Assembly: GCA_965277615.1 (NCBI GenBank)
Contig: CBDIDG010000005.1
Coordinates: 1,984,001-2,048,000 of the forward strand
DNA: 64,000 nucleotides
Reading direction: 5' to 3'
Source: Bog-532 sp965277615
GTDB taxonomy: Bacteria; Actinomycetota; Actinomycetes; Streptosporangiales; Streptosporangiaceae
Within the stretch, counting starts at the first letter, position 1, and each line of letters opens with the position of its first letter. Made by a program: the position numbers and the translations under genes. Shown piece by piece: positions 7,724 through 15,709 of the stretch. The notes under the pieces were generated by a model that worked only from the letters and a program-made list of their open reading frames with translations, made no database searches and was not told the DNA's origin.

Positions 7724-8959
7724 TCAAGCCGGGGCGGAAGATTGAGGGAGGTTTTGCCGGTGGGACCAGGCGGTGGCTTCGTCGTAGAGGGTGCGGGTTT
7801 TCAGGCATCCGTGCAGGATGCCGACGAGCCTGTTCGCCAGCCGCCGCAGGGCGTCGTTGTGCTCGATGCCGCGGGCGCGGAGGCCGTCGTAGTGGGCGCG
7901 GGCACCGGGCGAGGCGTTCAGGGAGGCGAAGGCCTGCGCGTTGAGGGCATCAACGAGGCGGTCGTTGTGGATGAACCGGGCGGCGACAACCTTCTTCTTT
8001 CCGGACGCGCGGGTGATCGGGCTGGTCGCGGCGTAGTTGCGGCGGGCCTTGCCGTCGGCGTAGCGGTGCGGGTCGTCGCCGAACTCGCCGAGCACCCGGG
8101 CGCCGAGGACGGCCCCCATGCCGGGCTGGGACCGGTAGATCTCAGCGTCCGGGTGCCGGCCAAAATTTTCCTCCACCTGCCCTTGCAGGGCCTTGACCTG
8201 CTCGTTCAGGGTGGTGATCACCGCGATCAGGGACCGCACGGTGGCCGCGTAGGCGGCGGTAAGCGCCGCTGGCTGGCCCAGGCGCTCGCTGCGCAGCGCG
8301 GCCAGGACTGCGGTTGCCTTCTCGTGGATGTTCCGGCGGCCGGCGCGCTTGAGCGCGGCGGAGATCTGCGCGCGGGTCAGCTTCGCGGCCCGGGCTGGCT
8401 CCGTGGCCTTGCCCAGCAGCTCCAGCGCATCGGGGGCGTCCAAGTCGCCGAAGGCCTCCAGGGCGGCCGGGAAGTAGTCCAGCAGCTGGTGCCGCAGCCG
8501 CTGGGTCTGCCGGGTCCGCTCCCAGATCAGCGTCTTGTGGGTGCGGGCCAGCACCTTCAGGCCCTCTGCCCCGGCGCTGTCACCCGCAACGGCCCGGAGC
8601 TGGTGGGAATCGGTGCGGACCATGTCGGTGAGCATGTGCGCGTCACCGGCGTCGCTCTTGGCACCGGACACGCCGTGCCGTTCCCGGTACCGCGATGCCT
8701 GCAAAGGGTTCACCGCGAACACCGAGTAGCCGGCCGCGACCAGGGCGGCGACCCACGGGCCGCGGTCGGTCTCGATCCCGATCACCACCTGCGCGGCGTC
8801 CAGATCATCGCTCAGCTGCTGCCCGATCAGCTCGTGCAGCCCGGCCATCCCGGCAACGCCCTCAGGCAGCCTCTTCCTGCCCAGCACCCGGCCCGCGGCA
8901 TCCATCACCTCCACATCGTGATGGTCCTCAGCCCAGTCATCGCCCACGAAAAGCCGCAC
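7724..8959 (-). CDS. IS110-family transposase (DEDD)
   Basis: This ~411-aa protein has an N-terminal RuvC-like DEDD domain: GDDWAEDHHD, IGIETD and KSDAGDAHML. A coiled coil follows, then the C-terminal transposase_20 domain with RSQPGMGAVLGARVLGEFGD and the conserved serine in RRNYAATSP. The start chosen is the GTG at 8959, which has GGGAGA a few bases upstream; an in-frame TTG at 8977 is less likely. IS110 enzymes are guided by a structured RNA from the non-coding end of the element. Here that end would be the 250 bp upstream of the gene. The enzyme appears intact. Confidence 0.93.
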   Translation of the reverse strand: MRLFVGDDWAEDHHDVEVMDAAGRVLGRKRLPEGVAGMAGLHELIGQQLSDDLDAAQVVIGIETDRGPWVAALVAAGYSVFAVNPLQASRYRERHGVSGAKSDAGDAHMLTDMVRTDSHQLRAVAGDSAGAEGLKVLARTHKTLIWERTRQTQRLRHQLLDYFPAALEAFGDLDAPDALELLGKATEPARAAKLTRAQISAALKRAGRRNIHEKATAVLAALRSERLGQPAALTAAYAATVRSLIAVITTLNEQVKALQGQVEENFGRHPDAEIYRSQPGMGAVLGARVLGEFGDDPHRYADGKARRNYAATSPITRASGKKKVVAARFIHNDRLVDALNAQAFASLNASPGARAHYDGLRARGIEHNDALRRLANRLVGILHGCLKTRTLYDEATAWSHRQNLPQSSAPA

Positions 8960-9210
8960 CGGTTCTCCCGTCCGCAACGCCGAATCACCTCAGCAGCCTG
9001 CGGGAGAACCATCAGCGACCTAATGAAACTGTGCTCACGCCAGCCGGCGGGCACGACATCCCAGCAGCGATTCAGCTCTCCCGGTCACCGGCAGGGGCAC
9101 GGTCTCTCGTCAGGGCTCAGAACCCAGGAGATGCAAGTGCTCACCCGCCGGCGGCCACCAGGCACCGGGTCTGCCGTACGGCAGACCCGCTAACACTCAT
9201 TAGGAAATAG
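8960..9210 (-). other. Non-coding end of the IS110 element (candidate bridge-RNA region)
   Basis: No gene is seen here. There is an inverted repeat GGTTCTCCC/GGGAGAACC across the transposase start (about 8961-9009). A perfect 22-bp palindrome lies at 9167-9188 (GGGTCTGCCG/TACGGCAGACCC arms) just before the FAA-hydrolase gene. In IS110-group elements the region 5' of the transposase encodes the guide RNA. I cannot fix the element ends because the family lacks terminal repeats. Confidence 0.4.
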
Positions 9211-10056
9211 ATGCGACTGGTCCGGTACAGCAGTGATGGGCGCAATGGCGTCGGGGTGCTGCTCAGCGACGAGGGACCGGTGGCCGCCACCCCCTGGGCC
9301 AGCTTTGAGGAGCTGTTCGCCCAGCCCGATCCGTCCTCGGCGGTGGCTGATTTCGATGTGGCCAGTGCTCCGCGGGTGACCGCCCCCCGGCTGCTGGCGC
9401 CCACCGTCGACCGCGCGACCGTCATCGGCACCGGCGGCAATTACGCCGACCACGCGGCGGAATCTCGCCGCGCTGGCGTAGACGTCCGCGAACCCGTCTT
9501 CGTGCCGTTCCTGTGGAGCGCGGTCATCGGCCCCGAGGACGAAATTGTCATACCCGGGCCGGACACGCTGACCGACTACGAGGTCGAGCTGGCTGTCGTT
9601 ATCGGGCGCACGGCGCGGGGACTGACCGAACACGACGCCATGGACGCGGTCTTCGGATTCACGGTGCTGAACGACATCAGCGCACGCGAGGTCATGGTGC
9701 GCGAACGAATGCAGGTGATGCTGAGCAAGTCACCAGACACGTTCGTCCCGATCGGCCCGGCGGTCGTCACGAAGGACGAGATCCCTGACTTGTATGACCT
9801 GCGGATCGCCAGCTACCTTAACGGCGAGCTCAGGCAGCATGACCGTACCGGATCGATGTCGAGCCGGGTGCCGGAGCTATTGGCTGCGATTACCAGGACC
9901 GTGACCTTGCGGGCCGGTGACATTGTCACCACCGGCACTCCCGGCGGCGTGGGGTTCTTCCGCGATCCCCAGGAGTTCCTGAGCCCGGGCGATACGGTTA
10001 CCGCCGAGGTCGAGCGCGTCGGCCGCCTGACCAACCGGGTCAGGCAGGGCTGGTGA
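9211..10056 (+). CDS. Fumarylacetoacetate hydrolase (FAH) family protein
   Basis: This 281-aa protein of the FAH superfamily has the metal-binding and catalytic motifs GTGGNYADHAAE, DYEVELAVVIG, FTVLNDISAREVM, KSPDTFVPIGPAVV and TTGTPGGVGFF. Members hydrolyse or decarboxylate C-C bonds in aromatic and sugar-acid catabolism (acylpyruvases, ureidoglycolate lyases, HpcE-type enzymes). It starts at the ATG after AGGA. It converges, with a 17-bp overlap, on a SnoaL-like gene. Together with two SnoaL-like genes it forms the cargo of the direct-repeat-bounded module. The substrate cannot be told. Confidence 0.88.
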   Translation: MRLVRYSSDGRNGVGVLLSDEGPVAATPWASFEELFAQPDPSSAVADFDVASAPRVTAPRLLAPTVDRATVIGTGGNYADHAAESRRAGVDVREPVFVPFLWSAVIGPEDEIVIPGPDTLTDYEVELAVVIGRTARGLTEHDAMDAVFGFTVLNDISAREVMVRERMQVMLSKSPDTFVPIGPAVVTKDEIPDLYDLRIASYLNGELRQHDRTGSMSSRVPELLAAITRTVTLRAGDIVTTGTPGGVGFFRDPQEFLSPGDTVTAEVERVGRLTNRVRQGW

Positions 10057-10465
10057 TGCGCGGAGACCGGTAAGCCTGCGCGATTCCCTCGGTGTCGGCG
10101 TAGATGCGGTACCTCGTAGCCAGACCTTCGTCGTTGAAGGTCCACACGTGCGCTGAGTCTCCGGTGAAGGCCTGGCCGTTGTGACGCATGGTGCTCTCCA
10201 GGTGGATCAGGGCGATCACCGTATGATCCTGGGCGATGATGTCGGCTACGTTGAACGACCGGATTTCAGCGATGCCGGACAGCTGCCTGAAGTACTCCAC
10301 GACCGCCTGCTTGCCCCGGAACAACCCCCCGATGGGGTAGTCGTCGGGAAGCGGGTCCCACCACTCAATGTCCTCGCTCAGTGCAGCCATCAGCGGACCA
10401 CCGTCGTGCCGGTCGAACGCTTCGTAGGCCTCGCGAACCCGCGCGGTCAACTGCTCGGTGTTCAT
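10040..10465 (-). CDS. SnoaL-like / NTF2-fold protein
   Basis: This 141-aa protein has the cone-shaped NTF2 fold signature of SnoaL-like cyclases and isomerases: YEAFDRHDGGPLMAALSEDIEW, FRGKQAVVEYF and a C-terminal AHVWTFNDEGLATRYRIYAD. GAGGAG precedes its ATG. It may be an isomerase, a cyclase or a ligand-binding protein. A second NTF2-fold gene lies divergent from it, 83 bp away, suggesting a shared promoter region. Confidence 0.82.
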   Translation of the reverse strand: MNTEQLTARVREAYEAFDRHDGGPLMAALSEDIEWWDPLPDDYPIGGLFRGKQAVVEYFRQLSGIAEIRSFNVADIIAQDHTVIALIHLESTMRHNGQAFTGDSAHVWTFNDEGLATRYRIYADTEGIAQAYRSPRITSPA

Positions 10466-10548
10466 GGAATCTCCTCGAAACTAAGCTCACTATAGCTATT
10501 TCGGCCTTCAGCTGAGCGCATGCCAGTACTGGCCCAGGAAGGACACCG

Positions 10549-10989
10549 ATGACGGATCCGCAGCCAACCGGCCAGGACGCATCCACGCGGGCCGAGCATC
10601 CCAATGTGACCTTGGTCAACGAGGCGCACGAACGGCTCGAACGAGGGGACACAGCGGCCATCCGCGACATGTTCGCCGATGACATCACCTGGCACGAGTT
10701 CGGCTCCTCCCCACTGGCCGGGACCCACGTCGGCCGCGACGAGGTGATGAAGTTCTGGCAGCGCTACTTCACCGCCGCCGGCCCGGATTTCACCCAGGAC
10801 ATCGTGTCGGTCATGGCGAACGACGACTTCGTCACCACCATCGTCGAGCTGACCGGAACAAAGCCCAGCACCCGCCTATCGCAGACCGCCGCCGACGTGA
10901 TGCGCATCGCTGACGGCAGGATCGCCGAGTTCTGGCGCTACTACGCCGACCTCGAGGAAGCCAATGACTTCTTCGCGGCGGCACCGTGA
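10549..10989 (+). CDS. SnoaL-like / NTF2-fold protein
   Basis: This 146-aa protein is a second NTF2-fold protein: ERLERGDTAAIRDMFADDITWHEFG, GRDEVMKFWQRYF and ADVMRIADGRIAEFWRYYAD. It is preceded by AAGGA. It is distinct in sequence from its divergent neighbour, so not a recent duplicate. Its stop codon is followed within 2 bp by the right copy of the 20-bp direct repeat. Confidence 0.83.
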   Translation: MTDPQPTGQDASTRAEHPNVTLVNEAHERLERGDTAAIRDMFADDITWHEFGSSPLAGTHVGRDEVMKFWQRYFTAAGPDFTQDIVSVMANDDFVTTIVELTGTKPSTRLSQTAADVMRIADGRIAEFWRYYADLEEANDFFAAAP

Positions 10990-10990
10990 C

Positions 10991-11010
10991 CCCTGGACTA
11001 CGAGCTCTGA
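10991..11010 (+). repeat. 20-bp direct repeat, right copy
   Basis: This is identical to 7627-7646. Here it is not coding; it lies between the SnoaL-like gene and the tRNA-Lys. It probably marks the end of the inserted module and restores the sequence that originally followed the DUF3224 gene. Confidence 0.9.
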
Positions 11011-11080
11011 CGCCGGTGTGAGTCGCCGCGTGAGTGGGGACTTCTCCTGGCGGCCAGCCCTTGTTAAGATCAAAAACCTG

Positions 11081-11154
11081 GCGCCCCTAGCTCAACGGTA
11101 GAGCACCGGACTCTTAATCTGGAGGTTGGGCGGTTCAAGTCCCCCCGGGGCGCA
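11081..11154 (+). tRNA. tRNA-Lys (anticodon CTT), atypical T arm
   Basis: The acceptor strands are GCGCCCC (11081) and GGGGCGC (11147-11153), with discriminator A at 11154. The D stem is GCTC/GAGC. The anticodon stem CCGGA/TCTGG encloses loop CTCTTAA, giving anticodon CTT for Lys. CCA is not encoded. The T arm is odd: GGGCGG / TTCAAGT / CCCCCC needs a C-C mismatch and one nucleotide more than the normal 5-bp stem. It may still be functional, be degraded, or be used outside translation. It sits convergent to a lysyl-lipid operon. Confidence 0.8.
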
Positions 11155-11161
11155 CGACGAA

Positions 11162-11198
11162 GAGAGCTTGGCCCGTCCCCGCCACGGGCCAAGCTCTC
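11162..11198. terminator. Strong bidirectional hairpin between tRNA-Lys and the permease
   Basis: A perfect 15-bp stem, GAGAGCTTGGCCCGT (11162-11176) with ACGGGCCAAGCTCTC (11184-11198), has a 7-nt loop. It lies between the tRNA and the 3' end of the minus-strand operon. A second short hairpin, CCCGCC-TTCC-GGCGGG, follows at 11207-11222, next to the permease stop codon. Confidence 0.75.
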
Positions 11199-11227
11199 AT
11201 CATTTCCCCGCCTTCCGGCGGGAGCTT

Positions 11228-12718
11228 TCAGGCCGGTGCCGCGGGGCCCGGTTCGGCCAGCCCGGGGTCCGCCTGCCCGTCGGCCTTGAGGGACGGGCCC
11301 CGGTGCAGCAGGAACGGCGTGCCCACGATGGCGATCATCCCCACCGCCATCACCGTGACGTAGGCGATGGTTCCCGACGTCGACAGGTGCGTTGCGGGGA
11401 TGAAGCCGAGGAAGAACGTGAAGATCGCGCCCGCCACCCCGAGCCCGACCACCAGCACCAGTCCCGGCGTCCCGCCCGGGATCTTGAACGGGCGCGGTGC
11501 GTCGGGCTTGGTGATGCGCAGCCGCACCACCGAGATGTACATCAGGAAGTACATGACGAGGAACGTCTGCGCGACCAGCGCGGTCAGCATCCAGTAGTAG
11601 GTGTTGATGTTGTTGACGAACACCATGGCCAGGGCCAGCACCGAACCGAGCGTGGCCTGCAGCAGCAGGACCGTGGTCGGCGCACCCCGGCGGTTCGTCC
11701 GGCCCCACCACGGGTTCAGGTGCCCGTCCGCGGCCACCCGGCGCATCCCCTCGGCTGGCCCCGTGCTCCAGGAGGCCAGGCCGCACAGCACGCCGATGAT
11801 CACGAGGACGCCGAACGGCCGGATCAGCGACCCGATGCCCAGCTTGCTGAAGAAGACCGATACCGCCTGCATGATGCCGCCCGCGAGCTGGATCTGCTTA
11901 CCCGGCACGACCATGGCGATGGCCACGCTGCCCAGGATGGACAGCCCCGCCACCGTGGTCGCGGCGACCAGCACCGCTCCGGGGTAGGTGCGCTTGACGT
12001 TCTTGGTCACGTGCGAGTAGAAGCCGCCGATCTCCATGCCGGCGAACGCGACGATGATGCCGGCCGCGTAGACCAGGCTGGACAGGCCGTGCCAGGGCGG
12101 AATGATCGCGCTGGCGTGGAAGGGGATCTCCGAGTGCTTGCCGCTGCCGACCCACCACAGACCCAGGCCGATGATGGCCGCGGTCGGGACGGCGGTTCCG
12201 ATGATCACGCCGATGCCGGTCCAGCGGGCCGACTTCAGCGCTCCGAAGAAGGACGACAGCGTCACCGACCAGAAGATCACCAGCATGACCGGGACCAGGA
12301 ACGCTTTGTTCTGCGACAGATCCGGGTTGATCACGTAGGCCAGCGTGGTGGCCAGGAACACCAGCACGGTGGGGAACCAGACGATGTTCTCCGACCAGTC
12401 GCACCACACGGCCAGGAAGCCCCATCGGGAGCCGAACGCTTCCCGCACCCACCGGTAGATGCCGCCGCCGACGGTCGTGGCCAGTTCAGCTGAGCACAGG
12501 GCCACCGGCACCAGATAGCAGAGGACGGCGGCACCGTAGAAGAAGATCGCCGCCCAGCCGAACGTGGCCGTGGTGGGCAGGTTACGGATGCTGTCCATGG
12601 CCGAGATCAGCACCAGAGCGAGACCGATGACACCGAGCCGCCGCGCGCCCGTCCCGCCCGGCGCGCCCGCCTCCGGCTCGGCCAGCAGGTTGCTGACGGG
12701 CTGCTTCTCCAGCGTCAT
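11228..12718 (-). CDS. APC-superfamily amino-acid permease / antiporter
   Basis: This 496-aa protein has about twelve hydrophobic segments. It resembles the glutamate:GABA-antiporter (GadC-like) branch of APC transporters: LGVIGLALVLISAMDSIRNL at the start, the helix-1 break, FAGMEIGGFYSHVTKNVKRTYP in the middle and ADGHLNPWW later. It is the last gene of the lysS operon and its ATG overlaps the stop of the preceding gene (ATGA). The context suggests import or exchange of lysine or another cationic amino acid feeding the lysyl-lipid pathway, but the substrate cannot be read from sequence. Confidence 0.87.
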   Translation of the reverse strand: MTLEKQPVSNLLAEPEAGAPGGTGARRLGVIGLALVLISAMDSIRNLPTTATFGWAAIFFYGAAVLCYLVPVALCSAELATTVGGGIYRWVREAFGSRWGFLAVWCDWSENIVWFPTVLVFLATTLAYVINPDLSQNKAFLVPVMLVIFWSVTLSSFFGALKSARWTGIGVIIGTAVPTAAIIGLGLWWVGSGKHSEIPFHASAIIPPWHGLSSLVYAAGIIVAFAGMEIGGFYSHVTKNVKRTYPGAVLVAATTVAGLSILGSVAIAMVVPGKQIQLAGGIMQAVSVFFSKLGIGSLIRPFGVLVIIGVLCGLASWSTGPAEGMRRVAADGHLNPWWGRTNRRGAPTTVLLLQATLGSVLALAMVFVNNINTYYWMLTALVAQTFLVMYFLMYISVVRLRITKPDAPRPFKIPGGTPGLVLVVGLGVAGAIFTFFLGFIPATHLSTSGTIAYVTVMAVGMIAIVGTPFLLHRGPSLKADGQADPGLAEPGPAAPA

Positions 12719-15708
12719 GACACTGGCTCCTTCATCTTTGGCTCCGGCGCGGCGGCCGGGGTCTTGGGCTTCATGAACCGGCCGACCAGTGGCAGTTCCG
12801 ACACCGACTCAGCCCGGGCGATGGCCAGGCCGGCCCGCGGCAGGTGCGAGCGGTCGTCCGCGACTGAATAGCGCGGCTTCCACTCCGGGTCGTACTTCTT
12901 GTTGAAGTTCCACAGGGACTCGATCTGCATGCTGTCGCTGAACCGATGGAACACGGCCCGCTCCGCCGATTGCCACGGCCCGGAGCCGGTCTCCCCGGCC
13001 ACCACGGCCCGCATCACCGCGAAGTTCAGGCCCAGGCCATTCAGGCCGCGCTCGGCCATCCAGTTGATCGTCTCGATGATCACGAAGTCGGTCAGGCCGT
13101 TGGGTGCGTCCGGGTCGTTGGTGCGCCGCATCAGGTCCAGCGAGTAGCCGTTCACCTTGGCCGCCGGGATGTACTGGTTGAACGCGGCCGGCTTGCCCTC
13201 GGGGTCCAGGCACACCGCGAGCAGCAGGCCGGTGTCGCGCTCGTCGAACATCCGGCTCAGCGTCATCGAGAAACCGCGTTCCGTTTCACCCTGCCGGGTC
13301 TCGGTAGCCAGTTCCTCCAGCTGCCTGCGCAGTTCCGCGCTGGCCTCCAGCGCTGGCATGACCTTCACCGTGTAGCCCCCCTTGGAGACCCGGTTGTAGG
13401 AGCCCCGCAGCGACTTCATCTTCTTGCCCTTGAGCGAGAAGACCTGACTGTCCACCACGGCCTCGTCGCCCATGTACACCCCGCTCAGCCCGGCCGCCTC
13501 GTAGATCGGCAGCCACGGCGCGGACGCGCCGAGCACGCAGATGTACCAGCCGTTGTTGTCGGCCAGGTCCATCGCGTCAGTCCAGGCGTCGAGGCGCTCG
13601 TCGATCGGCCCGATCGGGTCGGGAGACACGAGCATGATGCGGTTGATGACCGAGTAGGCGATCAGGGTGTTCCCGGAGAACAGCCAGGACTTGTCGTCGC
13701 GCAGGGCGAAGTAGTCCAGGGTGTCGCCGCCGTACCGGTCGAAGATGGCCCGGGCCCGCTCGAACGCCTGCGCCCGCGCGTCTCCGGTCCGCCGGTGCTC
13801 CCGGCCGGGCAGCGCCGTGGCCAGGACCAAGATGACCAGGCCCACGATGACGAGGATGACCACGTCGCGGGTTTCGCGGGCCTGCACGAAGGCCACATCG
13901 AGCCCGGTGGCCAGCCCGATCACCACGAAGCTGGCCATGATGGCCCAGCCCAGGAACCGGCGCAGGCCGGCCGGGCTGACCCGGAAGTGCCGGTGTTCCA
14001 GCAGCAGCCAGAGGCCGAACAGGCAGGCGATGGCCGACCCTTCCGGGCCGACGTCGTGCAGCAGCCGGTAGACCGTGCTGACCAGCAGCAGGACCAGGGC
14101 CGCGACCCAGGACCGGCGGTAACCCATCCGGACGCCACGGGCCACCCCGGCCAGGGCCAGGCCGCCGATGACGGCGGTGACGCCGTTGTCCGGATGGATG
14201 CCGAACGGCAGCCACAGGCCGATCGGGCGGATCCAGTGGACCGACCACAGCAGCGCGAGGACCACCTGCAGCACGCCCGCGATGAGCAGGCTCCACGCCG
14301 CCGTCCGGCGGATCCGGCGGCGCCGTACCCACGGCAGCAGGGCGCGCTCGGCGATCGGCCAGGTCGATCCGTCGGGGAGCCTGCCGACCACCTCGAGCGT
14401 GGCCGGGCGGCCCTGCTCGCGCCTGAGCACCAGCCGCTCCAGGGCCACCGGATGGCCGATGGGCTGCTCGGCCAGGGACAGCGAGACCGACAGCACCGGC
14501 CCGCCGGCCAGCTCGACCATCGACAGCCGCCGCACGGCCAGGAAGGGGGTCGGCAGCCCGAACCGGGCCTTGAGCGCCCGCACCACCTCGGTGTTGCACC
14601 CGGTGTTGGCGTAGAACCCGTCGCCGACCTGGGAGATCTCCGGTTCGTGGGTGTGGCCGGTGATCAGGCCGGCGTATCCCTCGGAGATCAGCCGGGCCGC
14701 CTCGGCCCGGACGGTCGCGTTGTGGGCCGCCGCGTCACCGCGCTCGCCGACCGATGCATCGGCCAGGGCCCGGTTGACCCGGAGCATGGTCGCGATACCG
14801 GTCACCGCGGCGACCAGCGCGATGCCCACGACCAGGATGCCGAACACGATCAGCCACCGCTCGGCGTGATCGTGCAGCAGCGGCCTGACGCCCGGGACGA
14901 ATGACATGAGCCGCAGCAGCAGGGCCGCCGCGAACGGCACGGCCAGCCACCACAGCCAGCTGGCCACCATCCGGTACAGCAGGCGCGAGCCCAGGAAGGA
15001 GGTCGGGTCACCGTTGGTCCACCGGACGCCTTCCAGCAGTGAGCCGGGCTTGTCCCGGGAAGCCAGCTTGGGCAGCACCTGCCGGACCACGTGGTGGCCC
15101 AGCGGAGTGTCGACCGGGGACCGCGGGTCGTCGAACGCGTTGTACTGGTCGAACTGGTGGCCGTGCATGATCCGGACCAGCTGGACGCCGGTGCCGGTCT
15201 CGACGGCCAGGTCGCAGGCCAGCGCCAGGTCGGTCACGCCGAGCCGCTCGCGCAGGATGGCCACCGACTGCTCGTCCCAGGCCAGCTGGCCGTCGTGGTT
15301 GCCGGGGGTTATCACCACGCGGTGGTTCTTGTCCGCGGCGAAGCGCTTGACCGCGTCGGTGAACTGGGGGTGGGCATCCAGGATCCCGGCCACGTCCGGG
15401 GCGGCGGCCAGCATCTCGAACCCGTCACCGGCGATGACCAGCATCCCGGGCAGGTGGAAGGTGTTCAGCACCTGGGCCAGTTCGTCAGCGGCGTTGGTGG
15501 ATACGTCCGACGCCGTGGGCGCGAGGTGCAGGTCGCTCACCACGACCACCCGGTGGCCCCGGCCCACCTCAAGCTGAATGAGATCGGGAACGTAGAAGGA
15601 GTCGGGGGACCGGTTCGCGGCCCCCTCAGCGGCGGCCTCGGCGCCAGCCCGGCGAGTGTCATCGCCCAGCGGCCCGGCCACCTCCCGGTTTTCGTCCAGG
15701 GTGGTCAT
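12715..15708 (-). CDS. Metallophosphoesterase / multi-pass membrane / LPG-synthase-like (DUF2156) fusion
   Basis: This 997-aa protein is a fusion of three parts. Residues ~50-400 are a calcineurin-like metallophosphoesterase with all motifs: VSDLHLAP, AGDGFEM, TPGNHDG, MHGHQFD and ITGHTHEPE. Two membrane helices interrupt it. Residues ~490-660 hold about six further hydrophobic helices. Residues ~680-970 match the C-terminal catalytic domain of phosphatidylglycerol lysyltransferases (FALRDDKSWLFSG, GPIDERLDAW, KGKKMKSLRGSYNR and NGLTDFVIIETINWMAERG). That domain transfers an aminoacyl group from tRNA to a lipid head group at the inner leaflet. GGAGG precedes the ATG, which lies 1 nt after the lysS stop. 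The phosphoesterase fusion is the notable part; its substrate is unknown. Confidence 0.87.
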   Translation of the reverse strand: MTTLDENREVAGPLGDDTRRAGAEAAAEGAANRSPDSFYVPDLIQLEVGRGHRVVVVSDLHLAPTASDVSTNAADELAQVLNTFHLPGMLVIAGDGFEMLAAAPDVAGILDAHPQFTDAVKRFAADKNHRVVITPGNHDGQLAWDEQSVAILRERLGVTDLALACDLAVETGTGVQLVRIMHGHQFDQYNAFDDPRSPVDTPLGHHVVRQVLPKLASRDKPGSLLEGVRWTNGDPTSFLGSRLLYRMVASWLWWLAVPFAAALLLRLMSFVPGVRPLLHDHAERWLIVFGILVVGIALVAAVTGIATMLRVNRALADASVGERGDAAAHNATVRAEAARLISEGYAGLITGHTHEPEISQVGDGFYANTGCNTEVVRALKARFGLPTPFLAVRRLSMVELAGGPVLSVSLSLAEQPIGHPVALERLVLRREQGRPATLEVVGRLPDGSTWPIAERALLPWVRRRRIRRTAAWSLLIAGVLQVVLALLWSVHWIRPIGLWLPFGIHPDNGVTAVIGGLALAGVARGVRMGYRRSWVAALVLLLVSTVYRLLHDVGPEGSAIACLFGLWLLLEHRHFRVSPAGLRRFLGWAIMASFVVIGLATGLDVAFVQARETRDVVILVIVGLVILVLATALPGREHRRTGDARAQAFERARAIFDRYGGDTLDYFALRDDKSWLFSGNTLIAYSVINRIMLVSPDPIGPIDERLDAWTDAMDLADNNGWYICVLGASAPWLPIYEAAGLSGVYMGDEAVVDSQVFSLKGKKMKSLRGSYNRVSKGGYTVKVMPALEASAELRRQLEELATETRQGETERGFSMTLSRMFDERDTGLLLAVCLDPEGKPAAFNQYIPAAKVNGYSLDLMRRTNDPDAPNGLTDFVIIETINWMAERGLNGLGLNFAVMRAVVAGETGSGPWQSAERAVFHRFSDSMQIESLWNFNKKYDPEWKPRYSVADDRSHLPRAGLAIARAESVSELPLVGRFMKPKTPAAAPEPKMKEPVS

Positions 15709-15709
15709 G

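Noticed and set aside
7197..7808. N-terminal extension of the PHP-domain frame to 536 residues
   Set aside because: The added part is antisense to the DUF3224 gene and unrelated to PHP proteins; GTG at 7196 is the sensible start.
12946..14904. A 652-residue plus-strand frame
   Set aside because: Antisense shadow of the phosphoesterase/LPG-synthase gene, Gln/Arg/Asp-rich with no recognisable domain.
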